Assembly: GCA_031277615.1 (NCBI GenBank)
Contig: JAITMC010000035.1
Span: 124,001 to 188,000, forward strand
From: Chryseobacterium sp.
Lineage (GTDB): Bacteria > Bacteroidota > Bacteroidia > Flavobacteriales > Weeksellaceae
DNA: 64,000 nt
Reading direction: 5' to 3'
Every line of letters starts with the position of its first letter. Within the stretch, counting starts at the first letter, position 1. A program made the position numbers and the translations under genes. This document shows positions 1 to 8,546 of the stretch, piece by piece. Below the pieces are notes generated by a model. The model searched no databases. It saw only the letters and a program-made list of their open reading frames with translations, and was not told the DNA's origin.

Positions 1-37
1 AAGGGATTGAACGGGTTAAAACCCATTCAATAATATA

Positions 38-70
38 AAAAAACCTCCCGAATTAATCAGGAGGTTCTTA
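38..70 (-). terminator. Rho-independent terminator of argS
   Basis: A 7-bp stem (AACCTCC at 42-48 pairing with GGAGGTT at 60-66) is followed, on the minus strand, by a run of T. It lies 14 bases past the argS stop codon. Confidence 0.8.
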
Positions 71-79
71 TTTTTATGA

Positions 80-2194
80 TTACATTCTGTTGACCGTTCC
101 GATACCGAGAAGGCTTAGCGATTTTTTGATCGTCTTTGCCGTAAGGTCTGATAAGTTCAGACGGAATTTTTTCATTTCTTCATCTTCCAGTTTCAGAATA
201 ATATTGCTTTGGTAGAATGAATTGTAAGATTTAACCAGATCATATACATAATTTGCCACTAAAGCCGGACTTAAAGCTTCTGCTGCTTTTTCTACTACCG
301 TTTTATAGTTGTTCAGCAGCATGATCAGTTCCTTCTCATATTGGTTTAAGGTAACTTCTGCGATATCTGTATAATCTCCTTCTGCCTTTGACAATAAAGA
401 CTGGATACGGGCGTAGGTATATAGAATAAATGGTCCTGTATTCCCGGAAAACTCAACACTTTCATCAGGATTGAACAACATTTTTTTCTTCGGATCTACT
501 TTCAGCATGAAATATTTAAGAGCAGCCATTCCAATGATCTCGTACGAAGCTTCTTTTTCATCATCGGATAATCCCTCTAATTTCCCAAGCTCTGTCGTGA
601 TTGATTTTGCGGTTTCATACATTTCCTGCATCAGATCATCCGCATCTACTACGGTACCTTCACGGGATTTCATTTTACCTTCAGGCAGTTCCACCATCCC
701 ATAAGAAAGGTGATATAAATAATCTGCCCATTGGTAGCCTAATTTTTTCAGGATTTTAAATAAAACCTGGAAGTGGTAATCCTGTTCGTTTCCTACAGTG
801 TAGATCAGCTTCTGAATATCATTATCCTTAAAACGTTCTACCGCAGTTCCTAAATCCTGTGTCATATACACGGAAGTACCGTCTGAACGAAGTAAAAGTT
901 TCTGATCAAGGCCTTCATCGGTAAGATCACACCAAACCGATCCGTCTTCTTTTTTGTAGAGGACTCCTTTATCAAGTCCTTCCTGAATAAGATCTTTTCC
1001 TAACAGATAAGTATTGCTTTCGTACTGAACCTGATCAAAATCCACGCCCAGTCTTTTATAGGTTTCATTGAATCCTTTGTATACCCAGGAATTCATTTCT
1101 TTCCAGAGATCTCTTACCGTCTGGTCTCCGTCTTCCCAATCCAGGAGCATTTTCTGAGCTTCTTTCATGATCTCGGAAGCAGGTTTGCAGATCTCTTTAA
1201 GGTTCGATTTTTCAGCTTCAAGTTTAGCTTCAGCTTCTAAAACCTCTTTGAAAACAGCAAGAAAGGTACTGCCCTGTTTTTTAATTAATTTAATCTCTTC
1301 TTCATCTACTATTGTTAATTCACCCTCTTTTTTACTTACTGCTTTTAATACTGAGCTCGGTATTTTGGATAAAAGCCCATCATTTTGTAAAGCTGCCTCC
1401 AGTTGAATTCCAAACTGCTGATGAAGGTTTGAAACTTCACTGTAATCCAGGTTCTCAAGCAAGTCTTTTTTCTTGGCCTCAAGGATGTTGATTTTATCAT
1501 TTAAGCCGGCCACTTCTGCCTTCTTATCGGTATCAAAGTTGTCAAAATTATTATTCCGGAAGTCTGCATAAATAATATTGACCTGTCTTTTCAGTTCTTT
1601 ATCAAACTCCACATAATAATTCCCTACAAATTTATCTCCTTTTGTATGGGTGGTTTCGGGAGTTTCTCCGTTTCCGAATTTTTCCCAGGCCAGCATAGAT
1701 TTACAGATATGAATTCCTCTGTCATTAATGATCTGGGTTTTGATCACCTCATATCCGGCTTCTTTTAAAATCTGAGCCACAGAAAATCCCAACAGGTTAT
1801 TTCTGATATGCCCCAGGTGAAGCGGTTTGTTGGTATTCGGGGAAGAATATTCCACCATTACCGTGGCATTTTTCTTTTCTATGGTATCAAAGTCTGTGCT
1901 TACCGCTCTGAAGTTTTCCACCAATAACTGATTCTTCACTTTCACGTTGAGGAATCCTTTTACCACATTGAAGCTTTCAAACAGCTCTGTCTGCTCTGTT
2001 AAAGCTTCTCCCAGCTCAACGCCAATGCTTTCAGGATTTTTTTTCAACTGCTTTACCAACGGGAATGTAACAATTGTAAAATCACCTTCAAACTCGGTTT
2101 TATTTTCCTGAACTTCCAGATTAATTTCTTTTAACTGATATACATTTAAAATAACTTCTGAAAGTTTTTTTTCTATACTATCTTTAATATTCAT
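80..2194 (-). CDS. argS: Arginyl-tRNA synthetase with a large internal insertion
   Basis: Cytoplasmic class I aminoacyl-tRNA synthetase that charges tRNA-Arg. The N-terminal Add-1-type domain occupies about residues 1-100. The HIGH-type motif reads HLGH (126-129), the KMSKS-type motif KMKSR (507-511), and the anticodon-binding helical domain forms the C-terminus. The start at 2194 (MNIKDS) is preferred over an in-frame ATG seven codons upstream because it fits the usual N-terminus. The protein is 704 residues, whereas most bacterial ArgS are about 550-600. The excess is one block, roughly residues 210-335, rich in Lys, Glu and Leu. It lies between the YYVEFDK segment and the conserved EAQKMLLDWEDGD segment. 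The frame is intact and both catalytic motifs are present, so the gene is probably functional. Whether the insertion is common in close relatives is not known to me. Confidence 0.97.
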   Translation of the reverse strand: MNIKDSIEKKLSEVILNVYQLKEINLEVQENKTEFEGDFTIVTFPLVKQLKKNPESIGVELGEALTEQTELFESFNVVKGFLNVKVKNQLLVENFRAVSTDFDTIEKKNATVMVEYSSPNTNKPLHLGHIRNNLLGFSVAQILKEAGYEVIKTQIINDRGIHICKSMLAWEKFGNGETPETTHTKGDKFVGNYYVEFDKELKRQVNIIYADFRNNNFDNFDTDKKAEVAGLNDKINILEAKKKDLLENLDYSEVSNLHQQFGIQLEAALQNDGLLSKIPSSVLKAVSKKEGELTIVDEEEIKLIKKQGSTFLAVFKEVLEAEAKLEAEKSNLKEICKPASEIMKEAQKMLLDWEDGDQTVRDLWKEMNSWVYKGFNETYKRLGVDFDQVQYESNTYLLGKDLIQEGLDKGVLYKKEDGSVWCDLTDEGLDQKLLLRSDGTSVYMTQDLGTAVERFKDNDIQKLIYTVGNEQDYHFQVLFKILKKLGYQWADYLYHLSYGMVELPEGKMKSREGTVVDADDLMQEMYETAKSITTELGKLEGLSDDEKEASYEIIGMAALKYFMLKVDPKKKMLFNPDESVEFSGNTGPFILYTYARIQSLLSKAEGDYTDIAEVTLNQYEKELIMLLNNYKTVVEKAAEALSPALVANYVYDLVKSYNSFYQSNIILKLEDEEMKKFRLNLSDLTAKTIKKSLSLLGIGTVNRM

Positions 2195-2259
2195 GTCTGT
2201 ATTGATTTTTCTCAAGGCTTATATGGAATCGCCTTATCCGGTCTCAAAATTTTGAAATA

Positions 2260-2267
2260 CAAATTTA
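2260..2267 (-). promoter_or_regulatory. Candidate -7 box for argS
   Basis: On the minus strand this reads TAAATTTG, an exact match to the Bacteroidota -7 consensus TAnnTTTG. It lies 65 bases upstream of the argS start, just after the previous gene's terminator. No clear -33 TTG is seen. Confidence 0.35.
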
Positions 2268-2270
2268 GTG

Positions 2271-2300
2271 AAATAAAAAAGACTTCATTTACGAAGTCTT
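2271..2300 (-). terminator. Terminator downstream of the 2313-2447 microprotein
   Basis: An 8-bp perfect stem (AAGACTTC 2279-2286, GAAGTCTT 2293-2300) is followed on the minus strand by TTTTTTATTT. It ends the microprotein transcript before argS. Confidence 0.75.
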
Positions 2301-2312
2301 TAAATTTTTGAA

Positions 2313-2447
2313 TTAAGGATTCAGGCAGCCATAGTCCCATCTCCTGCACTCTCTGAGAATTGGGTCCCAGCTTAAACAACATCTCGGAGCCTGTCCTCCC
2401 TGAACTTTTTTAAGTTCTCCTTTGGTAAGTTTTTTCAGATTTTTCAT
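2313..2447 (-). CDS. Double-glycine bacteriocin-like microprotein (44 aa)
   Basis: This ORF is too short for routine gene calling. It encodes a 44-residue peptide starting MKNLKKLTKGELKKVQGG, a leader ending in a Gly-Gly processing site. The remaining 26 residues are rich in Cys, Trp and Arg (CC, then two single Cys). The layout matches the bacteriocin-like GG-leader peptides common in Chryseobacterium. Such leaders are usually cut by a C39 peptidase ABC exporter, but none is in this window. Two relatives lie at 44114 and 44712. A terminator follows directly. The role is unknown: it could be a secreted peptide, a signal or an antimicrobial. Confidence 0.75.
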   Translation of the reverse strand: MKNLKKLTKGELKKVQGGQAPRCCLSWDPILRECRRWDYGCLNP

Positions 2448-2528
2448 ATTTCTTGGTTTGGTTATCATCAAATATAATTAAAAGAAATGAAATATATTTT
2501 ATTTTTTTCTCAGAAGATTTTTGGTCAT

Positions 2529-2551
2529 AAAAAAACCGCCCGAAGGCAGTT
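2529..2551 (-). terminator. UUCG-tetraloop terminator after lipoprotein 2562-3002
   Basis: On the minus strand the stem AACTGCC, loop TTCG, stem GGCGGTT is followed by a T run. The C(UUCG)G loop is an exceptionally stable tetraloop. The same design ends other units in this part of the window. Confidence 0.85.
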
Positions 2552-2561
2552 ACTATACAAT

Positions 2562-3002
2562 TTATTCTTTTGTAAAAACTAAAATAGCTTCATCATTACC
2601 CTCTATATCATCCAGGTTTTTGGAATTATCCATCACCCTAAGTTCTGTATTGGTAACTGATTCAATCTCCTTTTTAAGAGTTTTGGGAGTTCCTTCTTCT
2701 TTATATCTGAAAGTAAGCGTTGAGTATACATTATCAACGCTCCAGTCTCCCGTACGGGAATCCGGCTGCAGACAATTTCCTGTTACTGCCTCAGATATGA
2801 AGCGTTCATAAGCTCCTGAAAAATCTGTGTTAATCTGTATAACTCCTTTTTTCTCACAGTCATTTAACAGAATGGTCTTTCCTTTAAACTCATATTTAGA
2901 AGGCTTCCAGGTACCAGTGATATCTAGTTTTGCTTCATTATCTTTATCGTCATCACATGATGCGAATCCTATTATCAGGAAAATTGCTATAAAAAATCTC
3001 AT
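2562..3002 (-). CDS. Lipocalin-like lipoprotein, paralogue 1
   Basis: Predicted lipoprotein of 146 residues. A signal peptide ends in a lipobox with Cys at about residue 16 (GFASC), followed by Asp/Lys-rich linker residues. The mature part has the lipocalin-like pattern seen in many Bacteroidota lipoproteins: TGTWKP near the start, alternating beta strands, and a conserved NDCEKK segment. The gene immediately upstream (3244-3696) is a clear paralogue sharing DCEKK, SGNC/TGNC, TLKK and the SSKN/NSKN-GNDEA region, so the pair arose by tandem duplication. An acidic residue after the lipid-anchored Cys is compatible with surface export in this phylum. The ligand is unknown. Confidence 0.8.
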   Translation of the reverse strand: MRFFIAIFLIIGFASCDDDKDNEAKLDITGTWKPSKYEFKGKTILLNDCEKKGVIQINTDFSGAYERFISEAVTGNCLQPDSRTGDWSVDNVYSTLTFRYKEEGTPKTLKKEIESVTNTELRVMDNSKNLDDIEGNDEAILVFTKE

Positions 3003-3074
3003 ATAAAATATTGTTTAGGTTATTTAGTTTAAAAATGAACTCCGGTAAGTTTTCCTGCTTGATCGTATCTAAGA

Positions 3075-3161
3075 TCAGAGTGGAGCATTATAATAGGCAA
3101 CCTCTAATAATGGTTCTTCCGGATTTGTAAATGTAGGAAAATCTAATCTTCCGGTAAAACT
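3075..3161 (-). pseudogene. Remnant of a SusD-family C-terminus
   Basis: Read on the minus strand, this gives 28 codons and a stop containing GRLDFPTFTNPEEP. It resembles the SRRLDFPVFQNPAN segment near the C-terminus of the SusD at 3770 and the RRLDYPVLTAP segment of the SusD at 8547. The upstream part of the gene is missing. It sits between the two lipoprotein paralogues, which suggests that a further SusCD pair was once here or that recombination carried a SusD end in. Confidence 0.5.
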
Positions 3162-3207
3162 TCATTTCCGAAACTCTTTATCAGTTATCAACATCCATAT
3201 TTACGTC

Positions 3208-3230
3208 ATAAAAAAACCGCCCGAAGGCGG
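3208..3230 (-). terminator. UUCG-tetraloop terminator after lipoprotein 3244-3696
   Basis: On the minus strand CCGCC-TTCG-GGCGG is followed by a T run. I see no terminator between the SusD gene at 3770 and this point, so susC-susD-lipoprotein (8191 to 3244) may be one transcript. Confidence 0.85.
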
Positions 3231-3243
3231 CTTATCTTAAAGA

Positions 3244-3696
3244 TTAGAATTCTCTTTTATAAACTAAGACTGCATCATCATTACCTGCTAAACCATCAAC
3301 ATTTTTAGAACTGTCTGAAATTCTAAGTTCAATATCTGAAAGACCTTCTATGTCTTTTTTTAAAGTTTTAGGTACTCCACCTTCTGTATAGGATAATGTC
3401 AAAATATTATAAAGCTTATCATAATTCCATTTACCGGAAAAAGAATCCGGATTTATACAGTTACCGGAAACTTCGTCCTTTATGTAACTTTCATAAACAC
3501 CTGAATAATCTGTATTGATCAGAATCTGGCTTTTCTTTTCACAATCACCTATCGGATAGCTTTTCCCTTTATACTCATATTGTACGGGTTTCCAAACCCC
3601 ATTAACACTTAAAGTTATTTCTTCTGAATTATCTCGAGTATCATTGCTACAAGAAGCTAAACTTAAGAGAATAATCAGGTTAAGTATAAATTTCAT
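3244..3696 (-). CDS. Lipocalin-like lipoprotein, paralogue 2
   Basis: A 150-residue lipoprotein with Cys at about residue 16 (SLASC) and a mature domain beginning NGVWKP. It is the paralogue of the gene at 2562-3002, with matching segments through most of the length. It lies 73 bases downstream of the first SusD gene on the same strand with no terminator between them, so it may be the third gene of that SusCD operon. Accessory surface lipoproteins are common in such operons, but no ligand can be inferred from the sequence. Confidence 0.8.
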   Translation of the reverse strand: MKFILNLIILLSLASCSNDTRDNSEEITLSVNGVWKPVQYEYKGKSYPIGDCEKKSQILINTDYSGVYESYIKDEVSGNCINPDSFSGKWNYDKLYNILTLSYTEGGVPKTLKKDIEGLSDIELRISDSSKNVDGLAGNDDAVLVYKREF

Positions 3697-3769
3697 ATTA
3701 GTTTTTTTATTTTTTAAATTAGTATTCCTTATTTAACAACAGAAATATTTCTACAATTAATATTATATA

Positions 3770-5230
3770 CTAGTTTTTATCCCAAAATATTTTTGTGGTT
3801 ACCTCATCCCCTCCTATTTTTGCAGCGGCCTTGGTTACATTGGTGTTATTAAGCAGATATTCCTGATCCGAATACTTCATCCTTACAGGCACCCCTTTTA
3901 CACTTGAATTTGCAGGATTCTGAAATACAGGAAAATCTAATCTTCTTGAAAAGTTCCATGCCTGAAATCCTTTATTAAACATTGCAATCCATGCCTGCTC
4001 TCCAACCGATTTTTTCCAATTGGAAGCATTATAAGGATTGGAAGCAATAAATGTGGATGCATCTGCCGGATCAACTCCATATTCAGTCATTGATGCTGTA
4101 ATGGCCTTTTCATACAATGCAGAAGGCGTTGACCCTACATTAAACCCTCTTGCAGCAGCCTCAGTTCTAAGAAACATAATTTCCGTATAATCCAGCAGGA
4201 AACCCTGAGCATTTTCTCCTGAAATAGAACTTTTAAAATGTGAGAAATTATCAAAAACATTTTGCCCTCCATATACTCCTCCTACAAAAGCATTTGAAAT
4301 TTTAGTAAACCAGGCTTCTCTTCTTGGATCTACGGTAGTGTTCATAAAGTTAACAAGAACATCTGAAGGAACAAAATCATTTCTACCGGATTGGATTACA
4401 TCCTGATAAACCGGATTGGATAGTAATCCTGAAGGAAATGTCTGCAGCCCGAAATTATCATTTTTATCAACAAATAGTCCGGCACTATACGCTGCTTCTG
4501 CATAGGTTTTAGCAAGAGCAGGGTCCACATCAGAAAGTGTAACGGCTAATTTGAATTTTAAAGAGTTACCCATTTTTTTCCATCTGGACATGTCTCCTTT
4601 ATAAATCAAATCATTAGGGTATCCGACTTCAGAGGTATTAATGAGTGCCAGTGCCGCATCAATTCTTTTAATAAGATCCATGTATATCGTTTTTGCATCA
4701 TCGTAAGGAATTTCTGCATCTCCTGTATTTTCAGCTGTAGCTTTCAAAGTTCCAAAATATGGTATATCTCCATAAGTATCTACAAGATTAGCCCATGCAT
4801 ATACATTAACCAATTCTATCATTGCGATATTATTATTTTTCTGAGGGCCACTTACTCCTTCATCTTCCAGAAATCGTCTTGCATCTCTCAGAGCTGATAA
4901 AACTCCCGGAGAATTTACTGTAGCAGAGGCAGAGGCCATCATACGATTATAATGATTTCTTGGAATAGGTCTTGTTGACATATCGTAATTGCTTTCATCA
5001 ACATAGGTTGTCTGTGACCATTGCTGGGTAAAGAAACGACTGATATTCCTGTTAACATTGGGCGACAGTGTCTGATCTAGCAACGCATGCTCTGCACTGG
5101 CAAATAATACTCCTGAAGGAACGATGGTCGGATGCTTAGGATCTTCATTCAAAGACGTGATATCCCTTTCACATGATGTAAATGTTAATGATAATGATGC
5201 CAGACCTATAATTAAAAATATTTTTTTCAT
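3770..5230 (-). CDS. SusD/RagB-family nutrient-binding lipoprotein 1
   Basis: Surface lipoprotein that caps the TonB-dependent SusC channel and captures ligand. It has 486 residues with a lipobox Cys at residue 20 (LTFTSC). The sequence fits the SusD-like_2 type: LNEDPKHP near the mature N-terminus, VDTYGDIPYF in the TPR-like region, and WNFSRRLDFPVF near the C-terminus. It begins 3 bases after the SusC stop codon. Sequence and gene order pair it with the SusC at 5234. It is closest to the SusD at 8547, with shared segments such as QAWxAMFN and KIGGDxxTTKxFWDKN at the end. The substrate cannot be told, as no degradative enzyme lies nearby. Confidence 0.93.
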   Translation of the reverse strand: MKKIFLIIGLASLSLTFTSCERDITSLNEDPKHPTIVPSGVLFASAEHALLDQTLSPNVNRNISRFFTQQWSQTTYVDESNYDMSTRPIPRNHYNRMMASASATVNSPGVLSALRDARRFLEDEGVSGPQKNNNIAMIELVNVYAWANLVDTYGDIPYFGTLKATAENTGDAEIPYDDAKTIYMDLIKRIDAALALINTSEVGYPNDLIYKGDMSRWKKMGNSLKFKLAVTLSDVDPALAKTYAEAAYSAGLFVDKNDNFGLQTFPSGLLSNPVYQDVIQSGRNDFVPSDVLVNFMNTTVDPRREAWFTKISNAFVGGVYGGQNVFDNFSHFKSSISGENAQGFLLDYTEIMFLRTEAAARGFNVGSTPSALYEKAITASMTEYGVDPADASTFIASNPYNASNWKKSVGEQAWIAMFNKGFQAWNFSRRLDFPVFQNPANSSVKGVPVRMKYSDQEYLLNNTNVTKAAAKIGGDEVTTKIFWDKN

Positions 5231-5233
5231 TTT

Positions 5234-8191
5234 CTAGAATTTTAAAGTTATATCTATCCCGATGTCACGAGTGGTAGGCAATACTCCAATAGAGTTTCCT
5301 TTTGAAGCCAAACCGTTGCCGGTCCCTGCTTCCGGATCTGCATAGGGTAAATTTTTATGAATGATCCAAAGGTTTCTTCCTACAATTGAGATTTTAGCAT
5401 CCCGGATAGATGTGTTAGCTAAAATTGATTTTGGTAAGCTATATCCGATACTTGCTTCTCTTAATTTTACAAAAGATGCATCATAAACAAATCTCTTATT
5501 GGGCATTCTTCTATATCCGTCTACATTTCCAAATGTTCCAGGATTAATGGTTGGGGTAGTATTTACACTACCATTAGGATTTACACCGGAATAGACGACT
5601 CCACTTTCTCTGTAATCTCCTGTTTCTTTATAAAGTCCTGTGGCCAAACCATATCCCATATCTGTAGAAAATACATCCCCACCTTGTTTTACATCAATTA
5701 GGAAGCTGAATGAAAAATCTTTATAACGGAAACTGTTTCTTACCCCTCCTATCCAATCAGGAGTGATATTTCCAATGATCTGATTATCATTCCTTAAATA
5801 TCTTCCCGTTGCAGGATCAATGACCTGTTCTCCGTTAGCATTATAAACATAATCAGATCCTACTAATGCTCCGAATGATTCTCCAACACGGGCGTTGAGC
5901 GAAACACCTCCCTGGTAGCTTGCCATTAAATAGTTTTTAGAATTTCCATTTAATGATATTACTTCATTCTTATTTTTAGACCAGTTGACGTTAACATCCC
6001 ACGTAAAATTTTCTGTTTTAAAAGGTGTACCATTCAATTGTACCTCAATTCCTTTATTATTGATTTGTCCGGCATTAACCAAAAAGGTTCTATATCCTGT
6101 AGCCGGAGAGACAGGAAGGTTAATGATCTGATCAATCGTTCGTGTCTTATAAATGGCAAAGTCAAATCCTAATCGGTTCTTAAAAAACTGGGCTTCCATA
6201 CCAAACTCTATTTCTTTTGATCTTTGGGGCCTCAAATCAGGGTTCGCAAGAAAATAGGGCTGATCAAATAACCCTTCCCCTCTTGCTTTGAACGTGTTTA
6301 CCAACCTGTAATTACCTGTAGAGCCACCTACTTCCGCATAATTGGCTCTTATTTTCCAAAAGCTCAACCACGGTTGTTTTACTAATTCTGATAATATTAC
6401 AGCACCCGTAACGGAAGGATAGGAATAGCTGTTATTTTTCTTAGGTAAATTTGAAGATTGATCATAACGATAAGTAGCATCAACAAATAAAAAATTCTTA
6501 TACCCGAACGATGCTGTAGCATATAAACTTGAAGTCAGATATTTTTCATACGTTTCATCGGGCGGCAACATTGTTCTGACTGAATTGGAAATGGCAAACA
6601 ATCCTGGTTTTGATAAACCTCCTTCTGTGCTCATAAATATATTATCCGTTAAATTTCTTCTTACATTTCCTCCAGCAATACCACTCACATTTAAATCAGG
6701 AGTAATATCGAATTTATAGTTGGCAAATAAATCAAAATTCATTTCGGTGTTCTTGACATTCGTTCTGGTATAACCGGAGGTTACATTCAAGCCTGATGCT
6801 CCAAATGCCTGTGGTAGAGAACCGTTCATAAGTCTCTCTTCTACCACCATCTGTAAATCATCGTATGAAAGTTTTCCTGTAATTCCAAAGTTTTTAGAAA
6901 TGTCATATTTCAATTGAGCATAACTAAAGATTCTGGTTCTGTCATCCGACTGATAGTTTTGATATCTTTGAAAATATGGGTTGTTCCAATACTGTGGTGT
7001 ACCATTTGCAGATGTTGTTCTGTTCCATGAAAAATTACTATGTCCGTTATTCTCATATGCATTTCTCAATGCCATTATATCTACATTGGTCTGCCACCAT
7101 TGTCTGAAGCCCGAAACAATATTACCCGAATATCCGGTTTCATTTCGTCCTGTTGTATTCTGGAGTGTTAATGTTGTGAAAACCGAAGCATGTAATTTAT
7201 CTGTGAAATCATGATTAAATTTTGCTGAAATTGTATTTTTCTTCAAATCGGAATTAGGCATCAATCCGTTGGAAATCATATTGGAATATGATAAAGACAG
7301 ATTTGAGGTTTTATTTCCTTTTTCAATGGTAATAGAATTAACATAGGTGATTGGAGTTTCAAAAAATTTGATCGGTCCGTTTTTAGCGGCTACCCAAGGT
7401 GTTGCTTTACCATAATTGGGGGAGGATGGATCATAAGAATCCCATTGATATACCAATTGGTTGGGATTAAAAGCAGGCCCGTATGATGCATCATCTACAA
7501 AATTAGCATAATTATACCCTCCAGGTCCAGGCTTTTCGTTCCAAGCATTCCCTCCATAACCAGCACCATATTTTTTTTGATACTTAGGGAATGTGGATTT
7601 ATCAATAAAACCGGCTGTGATTCCGGAGGTTAAAGTAACTCCCCAGCTTCCGTCATCGCTGCCTCTTCCGCTTTTAGTAACAATCAGAATTACCCCATCG
7701 CTTCCTCTTTCTCCATACAAAGCAGATGCTGCAGCCCCTTTCAGAACATTGATAGATTCAATATCCTCCTGGTTAATATCTGAAAGGAAATTACCATAAT
7801 CAAATACAGAACCTTTAACTGTATTGTTGTTTACAGGAGAACCATCTATAACAATAAGCGGAGATCCTCCGGATAAAGATTTGTATCCTCTGATCAGGAG
7901 ATTGGCTGATCCGCCGAAATTATTATTGGTATTTACCTGAAGACCGGCTACCTTTCCTGAAAGAAGAGATGCTACGTTTCCTGTATTAGTAGTTCCACCG
8001 GTAAGCTCTGCAGCTTTTACTTCTTCCGAAGCATATCCCAATGACTTTTTTTCTCTTTTGATCCCCAGAGCAGTCACCACTACTCCCTCAATCTCCTTCG
8101 CTTTTATGGTATCATTCTTTTGCTGGGCATTGGCAACAGCAATAGAGGAAGATAATACCAAAACAAGCAGGCTTGCTGTTAGTTTCTTCAT
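5234..8191 (-). CDS. SusC/RagA-family TonB-dependent outer-membrane receptor 1
   Basis: A 985-residue TonB-dependent transporter. The signal peptide ends at about residue 22 (VANAQ). A TonB-box-like stretch and a plug domain follow, ending near VILIVTKSG at about residue 172, then a 22-strand-type barrel finishing in Phe. The carboxypeptidase-regulatory-like extension that usually precedes the plug in SusC is absent: the plug follows about 15 residues after the signal peptide. The N-terminus (KAKEIEGVVVTALGIKREKK) is nearly the same as in the SusC at 10015, so the two are a recent subfamily. It is probably the first gene of a susC-susD(-lipoprotein) operon driven by the promoter at 8216-8246. 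Confidence 0.95.
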   Translation of the reverse strand: MKKLTASLLVLVLSSSIAVANAQQKNDTIKAKEIEGVVVTALGIKREKKSLGYASEEVKAAELTGGTTNTGNVASLLSGKVAGLQVNTNNNFGGSANLLIRGYKSLSGGSPLIVIDGSPVNNNTVKGSVFDYGNFLSDINQEDIESINVLKGAAASALYGERGSDGVILIVTKSGRGSDDGSWGVTLTSGITAGFIDKSTFPKYQKKYGAGYGGNAWNEKPGPGGYNYANFVDDASYGPAFNPNQLVYQWDSYDPSSPNYGKATPWVAAKNGPIKFFETPITYVNSITIEKGNKTSNLSLSYSNMISNGLMPNSDLKKNTISAKFNHDFTDKLHASVFTTLTLQNTTGRNETGYSGNIVSGFRQWWQTNVDIMALRNAYENNGHSNFSWNRTTSANGTPQYWNNPYFQRYQNYQSDDRTRIFSYAQLKYDISKNFGITGKLSYDDLQMVVEERLMNGSLPQAFGASGLNVTSGYTRTNVKNTEMNFDLFANYKFDITPDLNVSGIAGGNVRRNLTDNIFMSTEGGLSKPGLFAISNSVRTMLPPDETYEKYLTSSLYATASFGYKNFLFVDATYRYDQSSNLPKKNNSYSYPSVTGAVILSELVKQPWLSFWKIRANYAEVGGSTGNYRLVNTFKARGEGLFDQPYFLANPDLRPQRSKEIEFGMEAQFFKNRLGFDFAIYKTRTIDQIINLPVSPATGYRTFLVNAGQINNKGIEVQLNGTPFKTENFTWDVNVNWSKNKNEVISLNGNSKNYLMASYQGGVSLNARVGESFGALVGSDYVYNANGEQVIDPATGRYLRNDNQIIGNITPDWIGGVRNSFRYKDFSFSFLIDVKQGGDVFSTDMGYGLATGLYKETGDYRESGVVYSGVNPNGSVNTTPTINPGTFGNVDGYRRMPNKRFVYDASFVKLREASIGYSLPKSILANTSIRDAKISIVGRNLWIIHKNLPYADPEAGTGNGLASKGNSIGVLPTTRDIGIDITLKF

Positions 8192-8215
8192 ATCAAATTA
8201 TTTATGTATCCGTAA

Positions 8216-8246
8216 CAAATTTGTTGAACTTGATAAAGAAGTCAAA
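8216..8246 (-). promoter_or_regulatory. Promoter of SusCD operon 1
   Basis: On the minus strand TTTG, 17 bases, then AACAAATTTG. The same arrangement, with TTTG 17 or 18 bases before a TACAWATTT box, precedes all four SusC genes. The remaining AT-rich spacer up to 8493 shows no other gene or clear signal. Confidence 0.6.
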
Positions 8247-8489
8247 GAAAAAAATCCGAAAAAATATCAAAACACCAATAAAAAGACAAAAAGAATGATA
8301 AATAATTAATAAAATAAGTTAAATAACAAAATATTAACAAAAAAAATAAACATAAAACATTTCAGAAAATGGAAAAAAAATAAATTCTCATCGGACAGAA
8401 GCCCCTAAAAATTCCAAAAACTCTACGATAAAGCGACATTACTGTATAACATTATACATTTAACTTAATTTTAGAAAAAGTATCCGGTG

Positions 8490-8520
8490 GAACAAAAAAA
8501 ATACCGCCTGAAGGCGGTAT
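8490..8520 (-). terminator. Terminator of SusCD operon 2
   Basis: An 8-bp perfect stem (ATACCGCC 8501-8508, GGCGGTAT 8513-8520) with a four-base loop (TTCA on the minus strand), followed by TTTTTTTGTT. It is a one-base loop variant of the UUCG terminators nearby. Confidence 0.88.
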
Positions 8521-8546
8521 TACATATTATACTATTTTATTATATC

